From a virus: 37,363 nucleotides of DNA. The notes beneath the pieces were generated by a model, which saw only the letters and a program-made list of their open reading frames with translations, was not told the DNA's origin and did not search any database. The DNA lies in the IMG/VR virus record IMGVR_UViG_3300025127_000103, positions 1-37,363 of that record. One strand, written 5' to 3'. This document shows positions 16,054-21,947 of the stretch, piece after piece; the stretch's first letter is position 1; each line of letters starts with the position of its first letter. Both the position numbers and the translations under genes were made by a program.

Positions 16054-16120
16054 GGGGGTGCAAGGCGATCGACTTGGTTTAGAACTAAGGACGGAGGTTC
16101 AAATCCTCCCACCTCCACCA
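16054..16120 (+). ncRNA. tmRNA-like tRNA-like domain (67 nt, alanine type)
   Basis: The acceptor stem is GGGGGTG (16054-16060) paired with CACCTCC (16110-16116), with a G3-U70 pair, discriminator A and encoded CCA (16118-16120). G3-U70 is the alanyl-tRNA synthetase signal found in tRNA-Ala and tmRNA. The T arm is GGAGG-TTCAAAT-CCTCC (16093-16109). There is no D stem. Instead a GATCGAC stretch, the tmRNA D-loop analogue, leads into a 5-bp stem CTTGG/CTAAG (16073-16077 with 16085-16089) closed by the 7-base loop TTTAGAA. So the 5' and 3' ends of a tmRNA appear joined without tag ORF or pseudoknots. It may be a functional mini-RNA, a tmRNA remnant from past integration, or an unusual tRNA (anticodon position UAG). 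Confidence 0.65.
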
Positions 16121-16154
16121 TTTAATCACAACTAACAACTAACTACAAATCAAT

Positions 16155-16631
16155 ATGTATTCAGAATCCGCAAGATCCGCGCTGGCCTTTTGCCAATCCA
16201 TGACAGAAAAATATTACGAACTCCTCAACACGGGGGACATAACCGATGCCGTGCAGCGCCGGCCTAACCGGCAAAAAATTTGCGTTAATCCAGAAGCCGA
16301 AGCCAACTGGCTATCACTAATTATCATGCGAATCGAGCAGAATAAAATGAGTTGGAGGGAAGCAGCATTGGGAACTCCCTGGGAGGATAGACCTGAGGCA
16401 CTTCGTCACCTAGCGGTTAGGCGCGGGGTTTATAGCACGAAGATGCTAAGGGCAAAGAAGGCTAAAGATACTAAGAGAATAAACGATGAAGCCAAAAGGA
16501 TAAACAAGCTAGTCCGCATGGGTCACGGGCATCTAAAGGACATTGTAAAGGCTAGCACGATCAGCCTGAATCAATACTACGCAGCTAAGGGAAGGTTGAA
16601 TTTACCTCATACTGACAAGCGTGTAAGATAA
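16155..16631 (+). CDS. Hypothetical DNA-binding-like protein, 158 aa
   Basis: The protein starts MYSESARSALAFCQSMTEKY. The middle has MSWREAALGTPWEDRPEALR. The C-terminal half is strongly basic and helical (KMLRAKKAKDTKRINDEAKR ... LVRMGHGHLKDIVKASTISL), resembling a helix-turn-helix region. A regulator or nucleic-acid-binding role is plausible. It lies between the tRNA-like RNA and the promoter/iteron region, a natural place for the factor that controls them. No family is recognised. Confidence 0.65.
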   Translation: MYSESARSALAFCQSMTEKYYELLNTGDITDAVQRRPNRQKICVNPEAEANWLSLIIMRIEQNKMSWREAALGTPWEDRPEALRHLAVRRGVYSTKMLRAKKAKDTKRINDEAKRINKLVRMGHGHLKDIVKASTISLNQYYAAKGRLNLPHTDKRVR

Positions 16632-16671
16632 TTAAATCTCTTTGAACTTGAATCACTTACTAAACTTCTAC

Positions 16672-16701
16672 TTGACATAAAAGCTAGGGTATCCCTATAT
16701 A
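16672..16701 (+). promoter_or_regulatory. Promoter for the replication gene block
   Basis: TTGACA (16672-16677), an 18-base spacer, TATATA (16696-16701). It faces the replication genes and is followed by the 21-bp repeats. A TAGGG-TAT-CCCTA palindrome occupies the spacer. Confidence 0.65.
16685..16697. promoter_or_regulatory. Operator palindrome inside promoter spacer
   Basis: TAGGG TAT CCCTA is a 5+3+5 inverted repeat between the -35 and -10 boxes, overlapping the start of the -10. Classic position for a repressor that blocks RNA polymerase. Confidence 0.5.
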
Positions 16702-16709
16702 GAATTAGG

Positions 16710-16793
16710 TGTAAGTTATGTTAATCGTATGCTCCACCATGTTACTAGAATGATCCACTATGTTACTAGAATTATCCAACTTGTTACTAGAAT
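16710..16793 (+). repeat. Iteron-like array, 21-bp period (3 good copies, 1 degenerate)
   Basis: TGTTACTAGAAT occurs exactly at 16740, 16761 and 16782, spaced 21 bp, two DNA turns apart. A weaker copy, TGTTAATCGTAT, sits at 16719, the same spacing. Each unit also carries a TCCA motif; TGATCCACT (16751) and TTATCCAAC (16772) each match 7 of 9 bases of the DnaA box consensus. The DNA just downstream is AT-rich. This is either a replication origin or a cooperative operator for the promoter 40 bp upstream. Confidence 0.7.
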
Positions 16794-16852
16794 TTTACTG
16801 CACGATTTTTAAGTAAAGTTGTGCCTACATAAAACGAACCAACTAAATAAAC

Positions 16853-17074
16853 ATGAGAACAGAAAAACAAAAATCTAGCACAAAGAAATATAAGGAGGCG
16901 TTTGATAAAATGAATTTCGATGAACGCGTTTTGATTCACGAAATGTCAAATGGTCCACTCGATCCAGATGTTGTAAGGGCAAATAATTTCTTTGGTCAGC
17001 AAAAAATAAAACAAAAGCGTGAGAGATCCAAAGCCGTTATCGCTATCATGAAAATGCGTGGCATTGAAATTTAA
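16853..17074 (+). CDS. Small basic protein, 73 aa, next to iterons
   Basis: Starts MRTEKQKSSTKKYKEAFDKM after ACCAACTAAATAAAC, with no Shine-Dalgarno. It is Lys/Arg-rich, with an acidic middle and a basic C-terminal helix (GQQKIKQKRERSKAVIAIMK). This charge pattern fits a DNA-binding protein, and it is the first gene after the iteron array. It could be the repeat-binding factor. No family is recognised. Confidence 0.6.
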   Translation: MRTEKQKSSTKKYKEAFDKMNFDERVLIHEMSNGPLDPDVVRANNFFGQQKIKQKRERSKAVIAIMKMRGIEI

Positions 17075-17091
17075 CCATAACCAACTAAACA

Positions 17092-17469
17092 ATGAAAATA
17101 AAAATACACACATATCCAGATGGGCCAGCCATAGGCTTGCCTCATGATGAAATCGTATCAGCCGTGGGACTCCGTGGCCGATTCTCTGATGCTCGCATCG
17201 GACAACTTGAAGCTGGGGATCAGTACATTATGCCGATCCAGACTGAGCTAGAGCCTCGAACTGACACGCAGCTACTTGCTTTGATGGCACAAAGACATCT
17301 TAAAGCAGTCTACGTGGACAATTTAATGAATCCAGAGCTTAAAAATTTATTGATTTTAACATCGGATTCCTCGGAACTATGCCAACAGCAGTACAATACA
17401 AAGGAATGCTCTGACTTGGATGCCCTTCGTGACGCACTTAACTTCATCCTCGATCAAGAGGAAATATGA
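17092..17469 (+). CDS. Hypothetical early protein, 125 aa
   Basis: Starts MKIKIHTYPDGPAIGLPHDE after the leader AACCAACTAAACA. A hydrophilic mixed alpha/beta protein with an acidic C-terminus (DALRDALNFILDQEEI) and no catalytic motif I can name. Its stop overlaps the exonuclease start by ATGA, so the two are probably co-translated and may work together. Confidence 0.65.
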   Translation: MKIKIHTYPDGPAIGLPHDEIVSAVGLRGRFSDARIGQLEAGDQYIMPIQTELEPRTDTQLLALMAQRHLKAVYVDNLMNPELKNLLILTSDSSELCQQQYNTKECSDLDALRDALNFILDQEEI

Positions 17470-18245
17470 GTCACTTCTATAACTGCAAGAACCCATCAGA
17501 GCCTCAGTTCAAGGCCGAGGTGGGAACTCCTGCACAGGCTCGTAAAGCTGGAGCAGATATTTATCCGTCAGTCACGACCGTGCTAGGCATAGTCAAGGAC
17601 TCATTCCTTGATGAAGTCTACAAGCCAAGGATGATGACGGACTTAGCTAGAGAGCATCCGGACTTGCCTTGGGCTAATCTTGCAGAGATGGTGTACGGAA
17701 CTAGACCGCACCCAAAGGATGGTGAGTTAATACCATCGCATGAGTTCGGCACATCGGTTCACGGAACTATTGAGCGTATGATAAACCACCACGTTCTGGG
17801 CATTGATGAACACCCTGGTAAGTCATGCTGGGACAAGTGGGCTTCTCCGTTTCTGGACTGGATCGATGACAACAATGTCCAAGCCTTGGGCTGCGAGAAG
17901 GTAGTCAGTCACGGGGGCATCAAGATTGCTGGCTCCGTTGACTTCGTAGGTATCAAGGACTCCAGAATCTTTCTCGCGGACTACAAGTGCCGTGTAAATA
18001 CTAAGGGTAAGGCTAAACGATACCAGAAAGATTGTTGTCAGCTAGCCATTGAAGCTTATATGCTAATGCACCTACAGAGATTACCTTACCTTCCAAAAAT
18101 TAGATCCGTAATCGTTGACTGCGATACCGCAGAGCATATGCACTACGAGTGGACGGACGAAGAGAGCCAGTGGGGCATCCGAGTAGCGAAAGCCGCAGCC
18201 AACCTTTATTGGATGTTACGAATGCAACCCGCAGTAAAACAATAA
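17466..18245 (+). CDS. PD-(D/E)XK exonuclease (RecB/Cas4-like)
   Basis: The 259-residue protein has the PD-(D/E)XK core: an upstream GTSVHGTIE helix (H99), E144, GSVDFVGI with D159, DYK with D172 and K174, and a later Q192 in DCCQLAIEAYM. Spacing matches RecB-family phage exonucleases that resect double-stranded ends. With the ERF annealing protein downstream, it likely forms a recombination pair. It could supply free ends for replication or concatemer formation. A possible Shine-Dalgarno (AGAGGA) is close to the ATG. Confidence 0.85.
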   Translation: MSHFYNCKNPSEPQFKAEVGTPAQARKAGADIYPSVTTVLGIVKDSFLDEVYKPRMMTDLAREHPDLPWANLAEMVYGTRPHPKDGELIPSHEFGTSVHGTIERMINHHVLGIDEHPGKSCWDKWASPFLDWIDDNNVQALGCEKVVSHGGIKIAGSVDFVGIKDSRIFLADYKCRVNTKGKAKRYQKDCCQLAIEAYMLMHLQRLPYLPKIRSVIVDCDTAEHMHYEWTDEESQWGIRVAKAAANLYWMLRMQPAVKQ

Positions 18246-18247
18246 TT

Positions 18248-18547
18248 ATGAACAACGCACTACCAACTGACGCTGAGGCTCGAAAGACTTACCCAATGTA
18301 TTCTGGCCTTATTAAATACTTTCCTCACGCGCTAGCCGCTGTGTCTCATCTCAGCTATTTAGGCAACCAACAGCATCATCCAGACAAGCCACTTCATTGG
18401 GATATGGATAAGTCCTCTGACGAACTGGACGCACTTATTCGACACATAATCGATGAAGATTGGGACGCAGTAGCATGGAGGGCCTTGGCTAATTCAGAAA
18501 GAAAAAAGACAGGCAAATGCACTTACTCAAATGGGATCACGAAATGA
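18248..18547 (+). CDS. dATP/dGTP diphosphohydrolase N-terminal domain-like protein
   Basis: ATG at 18248 gives 99 residues; the open frame upstream lies within the exonuclease gene and is ignored. The sequence RKTYPMYSGLIKYFPHALAA, then LSYLGNQQHHP, PLHW, KSSDELDALIRHIID and AWRALA follow the pattern I know for the dATP/dGTP diphosphohydrolase N-terminal family (DUF5664, MazZ-type). Such proteins convert dNTPs to dNMPs and pyrophosphate. No PurZ-like gene is present, so a 2-aminoadenine pathway is not shown. It is just the short domain, and its stop overlaps the next ATG (ATGA). Confidence 0.7.
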   Translation: MNNALPTDAEARKTYPMYSGLIKYFPHALAAVSHLSYLGNQQHHPDKPLHWDMDKSSDELDALIRHIIDEDWDAVAWRALANSERKKTGKCTYSNGITK

Positions 18548-19014
18548 TTGAGATTAACTTAACTGACGACGAAGTCATGATGTGCCAGCACGTAGGACAC
18601 TTGCGATCCGTGCTGTCCAGGGGCAACAAGGTCAAGGACATGAAGCGAACCGACATGGCTGGGCTAGATATAGATGCACAGGGCGTTACTGCCGAGTACG
18701 CCGTAGCCAAACATTTCAATGTATTTTTTGACCTCGGACTCAGCCCTCGCACTGGGTCAGCCGATGGAGTGATGAAAGGTTACTCCTACGATGTCAAAAG
18801 CACTCACCACGCCCTCGGAAAGCTACTAGCAACCCTCAAGGAGAACCCCGATGTGGACATGTATATCATGTGCATCACGCCGGATCGTTGGACTGTAAAG
18901 ATGGTTGGCTGGTGCTGGAAGAAGGAACTTATAAACAAAAAGAATATAAAAGACCTAGGTTACGGAAAAGGTTATGCACTCGAGCAGAACCAACTCCGTT
19001 CCTTCAAAAAGTAG
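18544..19014 (+). CDS. Predicted PD-(D/E)XK-type nuclease, 156 aa
   Basis: I chose ATG at 18544 because it forms an ATGA overlap with the previous stop; an ATG at 18517 would overlap more. The product has AEYAVAKHFNVFFD followed by DGVMKGYSYDVKST, an E...D-x-K arrangement typical of PD-(D/E)XK nucleases. A basic, Trp-rich C-terminus follows. Short stand-alone nucleases of this kind occur in pelagic phage replication blocks. Target and role are unknown, possibly host DNA degradation or recombination. Confidence 0.6.
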   Translation: MIEINLTDDEVMMCQHVGHLRSVLSRGNKVKDMKRTDMAGLDIDAQGVTAEYAVAKHFNVFFDLGLSPRTGSADGVMKGYSYDVKSTHHALGKLLATLKENPDVDMYIMCITPDRWTVKMVGWCWKKELINKKNIKDLGYGKGYALEQNQLRSFKK

Positions 19015-19035
19015 TGTTCAAAATAGAAGGACTAA

Positions 19036-19182
19036 ATGAAAGAGATTGATGAACTTGTTACTATGGCTTTGAACATTATTGACGAAGCTCTAACGGCAAA
19101 AAATAAGCACGAGACGGGAATATATCTCAAATCTCTACGACAGATATTAAATCAAATTAAGGACCGAACCGATAAAAAATAA
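19036..19182 (+). CDS. Small helical protein, 48 aa
   Basis: A short ORF with a good AGAAGGA Shine-Dalgarno six bases before the ATG. The product, MKEIDELVTMALNIIDEALT..., is one or two helices of mixed charge. It is packed between two early genes (one base before the next ATG), which supports it being real. No family is recognised. Confidence 0.5.
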   Translation: MKEIDELVTMALNIIDEALTAKNKHETGIYLKSLRQILNQIKDRTDKK

Positions 19183-19183
19183 T

Positions 19184-19369
19184 ATGAGTATGACACAAAT
19201 AGAAAGTAACGTAGAAAGAATACAGACTAGGATTGATATGATCCGACAGGAATCACGGACCCTATCCTTCAGAATAGAAAGGATGATGGAGCAACGTAAG
19301 AACCTAACGCAAGAGAAGAAAGCCCTGAAGGATTTGCTCACGGAGCTAGATGTATCTTCCACAAAATAA
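19184..19369 (+). CDS. Coiled-coil protein, 61 aa
   Basis: The product, MSMTQIESNVERIQTRIDMI..., is almost wholly an amphipathic coiled coil with many Arg, Glu and Lys. It overlaps the start of the endonuclease VII gene by 20 bases. ATG at 19190 is an alternative start. It may be an oligomerisation partner for a neighbouring protein; function unknown. Confidence 0.55.
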   Translation: MSMTQIESNVERIQTRIDMIRQESRTLSFRIERMMEQRKNLTQEKKALKDLLTELDVSSTK

Positions 19370-19790
19370 ACTCAAGGATTGGAGGGCAAAGCATCAGCCC
19401 AAAACTTGTCCGCTGATACTGCGAAAGACTTCGGATTGGGTGGTGGATCACTGCCATCAATCCGGTATGGTTCGAGGCGTAGTATCAAGGGTTGGCAACG
19501 CCTTGCTAGGTAAGATTGAAAACTTTGCTTACCGTAGATGCAAGATCAGCTACGGTCATTTACCGGCAGTGCTACGAGGCATAGCGGACTACCTAGAGCA
19601 GGAGCAACTGGATGTATTGCACCCAGTGGGATTAACTCAGCTATGCAAAAAATTTAAGGGCTTGACATCTGAAAAACAGAAAGCCACTTTAGTTGATCTA
19701 GGGGCGAAACGAAAACAACTCATGGAATGTTCTAATGCCTCGGAACGAACCAAACTATTCCGTGAACTAACTAAACATAAACATGGATAA
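19350..19790 (+). CDS. Endonuclease VII-like resolvase with degenerate zinc site
   Basis: The 146-residue protein keeps the T4 endonuclease VII signature: VVDHCHQSGMVRG (D33, H34, H36, G39, R42, G43), then N50 and LLG (G54). The family cuts Holliday junctions and branches so that concatemers can be packaged. T4 endonuclease VII has four zinc-binding cysteines. Here only C20 is in place: the second is replaced (CPLILRK) and the later pair (usually C-x-x-C before N) is VVSRVGN. The C-terminal part is basic and helical. Zinc-independent folding or loss of activity are both possible. Confidence 0.8.
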   Translation: MYLPQNKLKDWRAKHQPKTCPLILRKTSDWVVDHCHQSGMVRGVVSRVGNALLGKIENFAYRRCKISYGHLPAVLRGIADYLEQEQLDVLHPVGLTQLCKKFKGLTSEKQKATLVDLGAKRKQLMECSNASERTKLFRELTKHKHG

Positions 19791-20262
19791 ATTAAATTAT
19801 CTTATTCATTCAAAACTCCAAGGGATTCAGTCATCCCTCAAAGCTCCGAAGGGGCAGACTAATAAGTTCGGCGGTTACACTTACCGTTCCGCTGAAGATA
19901 TACTAACAGCTGTCAAACCTCTGCTCGCTGAGTGGAACTGCACACTTGTTATTACTGACGACATGGTCGAAGTAGGTGGACGCGTTTACGTCAAAGCTAC
20001 GGCTGTGCTAGCAGATACTGAAGGTGAATACACCATCCAAGCAAACGGATTCGCTAGAGAAGCAGAGACTCGAAAGGGTATGGATGACTCACAGATTACT
20101 GGGTCAGCCAGTTCATACGCTCGCAAATACGCACTCAACGGACTCTTTGCTATCGACGATACAAAGGACGCTGATGCGACCAACGATCACGGCAAGAAGC
20201 CAATAACACCAACCAAGAAGATAAGCCAGCCAGCCAACGCTGACGCGGACTTTGAATTCTAA
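19783..20262 (+). CDS. erf: ERF-family single-strand annealing protein
   Basis: The 159-residue protein has the ERF pattern: YTYRSAEDILTAVKPLLAEW near residue 30 and the signature QITGSASSYARKYALNGLFA with IDDTKDADA after it. It anneals complementary single strands for phage recombination. The tail is flexible and ends DADFEF, an acidic-hydrophobic tip like that of SSB proteins. It pairs functionally with the PD-(D/E)XK exonuclease and overlaps the endonuclease VII stop by eight bases. Confidence 0.85.
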   Translation: MDKLNYLIHSKLQGIQSSLKAPKGQTNKFGGYTYRSAEDILTAVKPLLAEWNCTLVITDDMVEVGGRVYVKATAVLADTEGEYTIQANGFAREAETRKGMDDSQITGSASSYARKYALNGLFAIDDTKDADATNDHGKKPITPTKKISQPANADADFEF

Positions 20263-20278
20263 TAACACGCATAATACA

Positions 20279-20545
20279 ATGCCAAAATACAACAACGAAA
20301 ATACTGGGGTGCTATTCCCCGAAAGTAACCGTGAGTCCGATTCATCGCCTCACGCCACAGGGACATTAGAGGTCACCGCACCAGGTAAATACCGCGCGGC
20401 GGCTTGGAAGAACCAGAGCAAAGCTGGCCCTGTTATGAACCTACGTTTGACTCGCCTTGATGAGGACAAACAACCTGAGCAATACCGCAGGGACGGAATC
20501 CCAAATCAGCCAACAGCGGCTCCCATTGGAGACGATCCTTTTTAG
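20279..20545 (+). CDS. SSB-like small protein, 88 aa
   Basis: I take ATG at 20279 (an earlier ATG at 20252 overlaps the ERF end). The product has NNENTGVLFPES, then GTLEVTAPGKYRAAAWKNQS and VMNLRLTRL. This looks like a small beta (OB-like) domain of a type seen beside phage recombination genes. The C-terminus is GDDPF, close to the DDxPF tip by which SSB recruits partners. Single-strand binding is likely but inferred. A strong terminator follows. Confidence 0.5.
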   Translation: MPKYNNENTGVLFPESNRESDSSPHATGTLEVTAPGKYRAAAWKNQSKAGPVMNLRLTRLDEDKQPEQYRRDGIPNQPTAAPIGDDPF

Positions 20546-20564
20546 GGATTGCTTGACTATCAAG

Positions 20565-20593
20565 GGGGAGAGGGTCATGCCTCTCCCCTTTTT
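20565..20593 (+). terminator. Intrinsic terminator after recombination block
   Basis: Stem GGGGAGAGG/CCTCTCCCC (20565-20573 with 20580-20588), loop GTCATG, then TTTTT. It separates the recombination genes from the methyltransferase. Confidence 0.9.
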
Positions 20594-20609
20594 ATTACTT
20601 CTTTATTAA

Positions 20610-21947
20610 ATGAACCAACAAACAATTAGAAAGATTATTAATGTGGATATTACCAAAACAATTACACACCTCAGCTTATGCTCAGGATACGAAGGCATTG
20701 GGCTTGGACTCAGAAGAGTTCTCCCTAATTTGCGAGAGATCGCTTACGTGGAGAGGGAAGGATTCCCTGTCGCGAACTTGGTTGCAAAGATGGAAGCGGG
20801 AGAACTGGATGCAGCACCTGTGTTCACGGACGTTAAGACCTTCCCTTACAGAAAGTTTCGTGGATGCGTGGACATCCTCTCTGGAGGATTCCCGTGCCAA
20901 CCCTTCAGTGCTGCTGGAAAGCGCCAAGCTACTGAAGACCCCAGACACCTCTTCCCCTACATCGCAGACGGAATTAGAGAGTGCCAACCTCGAATTTGCT
21001 TTCTCGAAAACGTGGCAGGAATCATCTCTGCTAAGACTGGAGACGGAGAATCAGTTCTCCAATATGTCCTCAGAGAATTGGAAGGCTTGGGTTATCGAGC
21101 AACGGCAGGAATATTCTCAGCGGAAGAAGTTGGCGCACCTCACCAGCGTAAGCGAGTCTTCATCCTTGGGATGGCCAACAGCGAGGACATCGGACGCGGA
21201 GGGCGGACGTATCGAAACGGAGATGACCGACGAGGGCTTCAAGAGCAAGAGGCACAAGAGCAATCAAACCTTTGGGGCGAAGCTGCGGGATGCGGTAGAG
21301 ACTCACGAGGAGAACTGGGCAACGCCAAACATATGCGGGAATCACAACCGCAAGGGAGCGAGCAAGACAAGCGGGGATGGACTCAGCACTCAAGTGAAGA
21401 ACTGGGCAACACCGCAGACCTTCGACTCCAACAACCTAGTGCGGACTCCAGAGAAACTAGCTCAGACCAGAGCAGAGAAGAACGCGGGGTGTATGAACCT
21501 CAGAGAGCAAGTTCACTATCCAGACATGGATCACAGTCGCAAGGCAGCCAAGAACTGGCCAACAGCAACCACGAGGGACTGGAAGGATACCAACGCCACA
21601 GTTCCTCCGAGCAGGGCGAACCCATCCAAGAAGACACTTGGGCAGCGGGTGGCACACGTTGGCCTGCAAGACCGGGCGAACCCCAACACGAATGGGAAGA
21701 GCCAAGAGTCGTGGCCGACTCCAGTATGCCCGGCTCCTCACGACAGCAACAACACGGCAATGAATGGCCGAATAAAGAGGAAGCAGCGCGATCTGGGTCA
21801 TGCGACAAACGGCAAGCTGAACCCCAACTGGGTCGAACACCTAATGGGTCTTCCGGTAGGGTGGACAGACTTAGGCTCTTGGGAAACGGAGTAGTTCCTG
21901 CTACCGCAGCCAAGGCATTTATTACATTAATCAATAGGCTCGTATGA
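20610..21947 (+). CDS. dcm: DNA (cytosine-5) methyltransferase
   Basis: The 445-residue protein has motif I LSLCSGYEGIGLGL (21-34), the catalytic GGFPCQPFS (C96), ENVAG (133-137), QRKRVFIL (179-186), and a C-terminal LRLLGNGVVP (about 421-430). So it is a complete C5 methyltransferase, probably protecting phage DNA from host restriction. Between motifs VIII and IX (190-415) it is low in hydrophobics and rich in Gly, Gln, Ser, Arg, with recurrent LGN/LAN motifs. In this stretch a second frame is gene-like. The gene has no Shine-Dalgarno and ends overlapping the next ATG. Confidence 0.9.
   Translation: MNQQTIRKIINVDITKTITHLSLCSGYEGIGLGLRRVLPNLREIAYVEREGFPVANLVAKMEAGELDAAPVFTDVKTFPYRKFRGCVDILSGGFPCQPFSAAGKRQATEDPRHLFPYIADGIRECQPRICFLENVAGIISAKTGDGESVLQYVLRELEGLGYRATAGIFSAEEVGAPHQRKRVFILGMANSEDIGRGGRTYRNGDDRRGLQEQEAQEQSNLWGEAAGCGRDSRGELGNAKHMRESQPQGSEQDKRGWTQHSSEELGNTADLRLQQPSADSRETSSDQSREERGVYEPQRASSLSRHGSQSQGSQELANSNHEGLEGYQRHSSSEQGEPIQEDTWAAGGTRWPARPGEPQHEWEEPRVVADSSMPGSSRQQQHGNEWPNKEEAARSGSCDKRQAEPQLGRTPNGSSGRVDRLRLLGNGVVPATAAKAFITLINRLV
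20641..21894 (+). CDS. ORF nested in the methyltransferase gene, +1 frame, 417 aa
   Basis: This ORF lies wholly inside the methyltransferase gene in another frame on the same strand. It contains WLQRWKRENWMQHL, SFVDAWTSSLEDSRANPSVL, five WPTP-type motifs (WPTARTSD, NWATPN, NWATPQ, NWPTATTRDWKD, SWPTPV) and a C-terminal LNPNWVEHLMGLPVGWTDL. From memory, this same string of motifs occurs in proteins annotated near phage cytosine methyltransferases, so the frame is probably translated. The function is unknown; target recognition or a partner of the enzyme are possibilities. No ribosome site is evident before its ATG, so re-initiation or frameshifting may be involved. Confidence 0.5.
   Translation: MWILPKQLHTSAYAQDTKALGLDSEEFSLICERSLTWRGKDSLSRTWLQRWKRENWMQHLCSRTLRPSLTESFVDAWTSSLEDSRANPSVLLESAKLLKTPDTSSPTSQTELESANLEFAFSKTWQESSLLRLETENQFSNMSSENWKAWVIEQRQEYSQRKKLAHLTSVSESSSLGWPTARTSDAEGGRIETEMTDEGFKSKRHKSNQTFGAKLRDAVETHEENWATPNICGNHNRKGASKTSGDGLSTQVKNWATPQTFDSNNLVRTPEKLAQTRAEKNAGCMNLREQVHYPDMDHSRKAAKNWPTATTRDWKDTNATVPPSRANPSKKTLGQRVAHVGLQDRANPNTNGKSQESWPTPVCPAPHDSNNTAMNGRIKRKQRDLGHATNGKLNPNWVEHLMGLPVGWTDLGSWETE

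Noticed and set aside
16054-16120. Ordinary tRNA-Leu(UAG) gene
   Set aside because: The interval between acceptor and anticodon-like stems is too short for a D arm, there is no long variable arm as in tRNA-Leu, and the G3-U70 pair points to alanine.
15918-16121. Minus-strand ORF starting MVEVGGFEPPSL
   Set aside because: This peptide pattern is the usual antisense translation of a tRNA/tmRNA 3' end; the tRNA-like RNA explains it.
16712-16730. Reading the degenerate fourth iteron as a full repeat
   Set aside because: Only 9 of 12 core bases match; kept as a possible relic, not as a fourth functional unit.
21457-21934. Long minus-strand ORFs (127 and 144 codons) under the methyltransferase
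   Set aside because: They lie in the repeat-rich dual-coded region where few stops occur in any frame, and have no recognisable motifs; likely by-products of composition.
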